NCBI GenBank assembly: GCA_036834985.1
Contig: DAITMV010000153.1
Location: 1-7,318, forward strand
Reading direction: 5' to 3'
Source of the DNA: DAITMV01 sp036834985
GTDB lineage: Bacteria; Pseudomonadota; Gammaproteobacteria; Burkholderiales; Burkholderiaceae_B
Length of the DNA: 7,318 bases
The notes beneath the pieces are model-generated. The model was not told the origin of the DNA. It saw only the letters and a program-made list of their open reading frames with translations, and made no database searches. This document shows, piece after piece, positions 6,700-7,318 of this stretch (positions are counted from its first letter, which is position 1; every line of letters begins with the position of its first letter). Both the position numbers and the translations under genes were made by a program.

Positions 6700-6739
6700 G
6701 GTGGAATGTTAACGCAACGCATCGGGTAGATGACGTATA

Positions 6740-6784
6740 CAAACAAAAAAGCAGCGCGCCATACAGGGCTGCTGCTTTTGTTTG
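6740..6784 (-). terminator. Intrinsic terminator downstream of rpmE2
   Basis: On the minus strand AAAAGCAGC and GCTGCTTTT form a 9-bp stem, with an inner GCC/GGC pairing and a short loop. It is followed by a T-rich run (TTTTTTGTTTGT counted from the stem end). It starts about 60 nt past the rpmE2 stop and ends about 40 nt before the next gene, separating the two units. The A-rich 5' side also gives a T-run on the plus strand (TTTTGTTTG), so it could work both ways, though no plus-strand gene reads into it here. Confidence 0.8.
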
Positions 6785-6839
6785 CTTCTGTACCGAAGGC
6801 GACACCGAATTACCGGCGAAGCCACGTTGCGTCGATGAA

Positions 6840-7097
6840 TTACTTGGCAGACTTAAAGCGGTCAAATTTCTGACGGAACTTCTCAACGCGACCTGCAATG
6901 TCCATGATCTTGGACTGGGCGCCAGTGTAGAAGGGGTGTGATTCAGAAGAAATATCCAGCTTGACCAGTGGGTATGTTTTACCTTCGTGCTCTGTGGTTT
7001 CACGAGACTTGACGGTGGAACGGCAAATAAAACGGAAACCGTTTGTCATGTCCTGGAAAACTACTTCTTGGTACTCGGGGTGAATGCCATCTCTCAT
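6840..7097 (-). CDS. rpmE2: 50S ribosomal protein bL31, type B (zinc-free)
   Basis: bL31 sits at the inter-subunit bridge of the ribosome. The 85-residue product begins MRDGIHPEYQEVVFQDM and contains EHEGKTYPLVKLDISSESHPFYTG (36-59; key residues H37, Y42, SHPFYTG 53-59), all typical of the type B form. It has a single cysteine (C25) and lacks the CxxC zinc motif of type A. Type B proteins are often the only L31 in betaproteobacteria or are induced under zinc limitation in species with both forms; no Zur box is evident by eye. The ATG has GGAG 7 nt upstream. It is a single-gene unit with its own promoter, a leader of about 83 nt and a terminator. Confidence 0.96.
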   Translation of the reverse strand: MRDGIHPEYQEVVFQDMTNGFRFICRSTVKSRETTEHEGKTYPLVKLDISSESHPFYTGAQSKIMDIAGRVEKFRQKFDRFKSAK

Positions 7098-7104
7098 GAT
7101 AAAT

Positions 7105-7108
7105 CTCC
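7105..7108 (-). promoter_or_regulatory. Shine-Dalgarno site of rpmE2
   Basis: GGAG on the minus strand, 7 nt before the ATG at 7097, in an A/T-rich, probably unstructured stretch. This is a strong site, as expected for a ribosomal protein gene. Confidence 0.75.
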
Positions 7109-7120
7109 AAAATCTTCAGT

Positions 7121-7163
7121 GCGCAGCCAGGTTCGATATGCTGTGCGTCAAACCCACTTGCGC
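7121..7163 (-). ncRNA. Predicted stem-loop in the rpmE2 leader (possible cis-regulatory RNA)
   Basis: In the minus-strand leader, GCGCA (7163-7159) can pair with TGCGC (7125-7121). Inside this, GGTTTGA (7154-7148) pairs with TCGAACC (7136-7130) over 7 bp, including one G-U, with an 11-nt loop. The structure ends 12 nt before the GGAG ribosome-binding site. Autogenous control of rpmE by bL31 through its mRNA leader is known in E. coli; that this leader acts similarly is inference. I cannot match it to a catalogued L31 leader family. Confidence 0.35.
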
Positions 7164-7186
7164 GGTTGCTAAACACGTAACCCATT

Positions 7187-7215
7187 AATATAGCACTGAA
7201 AGCGTGGTCTGTCAC
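7187..7215 (-). promoter_or_regulatory. Sigma70-type promoter of rpmE2
   Basis: On the minus strand, -35 GTGACA (7215-7210) matches the consensus at 5 of 6, followed by a 17-bp spacer and -10 TATATT (7192-7187), also 5 of 6. TG one base before the -10 gives an extended -10 element. The predicted start is near 7180, about 83 nt ahead of the rpmE2 ATG. It is the best promoter in the window and suits high expression. Confidence 0.7.
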
Positions 7216-7318
7216 GTTTTGGGTGTTGGGACGGTGTTGCTAGTGCGCTGTGCGATTGGGTACAGGTTCGAGACAGCGCTCGCCCCTTTGTGGTGTGTGG
7301 CGGTATCGCTCCTTCGCC
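7216..7318. other. Non-coding region upstream of rpmE2 with an inverted repeat
   Basis: No supportable gene is seen in the last 103 bases. GCGCTGT (7245-7251) and ACAGCGC (7273-7279) form a perfect 7-bp inverted repeat with a 21-nt loop; no T-run follows on either strand. It could be the 3' end structure of an upstream transcript or chance. In many betaproteobacteria rho lies upstream of rpmE, but no rho C-terminal sequence is recognisable here. Confidence 0.3.

Noticed and set aside
6083..6712. A 209-residue plus-strand open frame opposite the GT39-like gene.
   Set aside because: It is antisense to a protein with clear membrane segments and shows the Ser/Arg/Pro-rich composition typical of antisense frames in GC-rich genes.
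7000..7215. A 71-residue minus-strand frame overlapping rpmE2 and its leader.
   Set aside because: It overlaps rpmE2 in another frame and covers the promoter; it shows no family features and no ribosome-binding site.
7245..7279. Possible tRNA, because GGTTCGA occurs at 7265-7271 inside a stem-like region.
   Set aside because: The flanking bases do not form a T-arm and no acceptor, D-arm or anticodon arm can be built around it.

Overview
The window reads as ordinary chromosomal DNA of a betaproteobacterium, most likely Burkholderiales. GC content is moderate to high by eye. The reasons are a type B (zinc-free) bL31 gene, a Ste24-type M48 peptidase and a pterin dehydratase placed beside orn and rsgA, and a GT39-like membrane protein opening with a GRDPWKSEDA motif. 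I see no phage, transposon, CRISPR, tRNA or rRNA signature, and no obvious island boundary. Genus cannot be fixed from this sequence.

Layout from left to right. Positions 1-95 hold two copies of a 48-bp direct repeat. They lie in a plus-strand frame open from the window edge to 184, possibly the Ser/Thr/Pro-rich tail of a neighbouring protein. A tight minus-strand operon covers 129-2926, transcribed right to left: an M48A/Ste24 membrane metallopeptidase, then a pterin-4a-carbinolamine dehydratase, then the ribosome-assembly GTPase RsgA, with gaps of 14 and 15 nt. Oligoribonuclease (orn) runs the other way from 2963, only 36 nt from the peptidase start. A MATE/NorM-type exporter (3538-4920, minus) converges on orn and ends inside it, with a 28-bp tail-to-tail overlap. 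Upstream of the exporter and 30 nt away is a GT39/ArnT-like membrane glycosyltransferase candidate (4951-6699, minus). Right of this is an intrinsic terminator and then rpmE2 (6840-7097, minus), with a recognisable sigma70-type promoter and a leader of about 83 nt that can fold.

Functionally, three genes concern core RNA and ribosome biology: orn finishes RNA decay to mononucleotides, rsgA checks 30S maturation, and rpmE2 makes a 50S protein. Two encode envelope proteins (peptidase, GT39-like protein), one an exporter, and one a pterin-recycling enzyme. The rsgA/orn neighbourhood is also known from enterobacteria. All seven main genes look intact with their catalytic or binding residues in place. 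I found no convincing undescribed system. The points worth a second look are mainly regulatory or architectural: the shared orn/peptidase start region, the orn/MATE overlap, the rpmE2 leader, the left-edge repeat, and unusual N-terminal regions in RsgA, Orn and the dehydratase.
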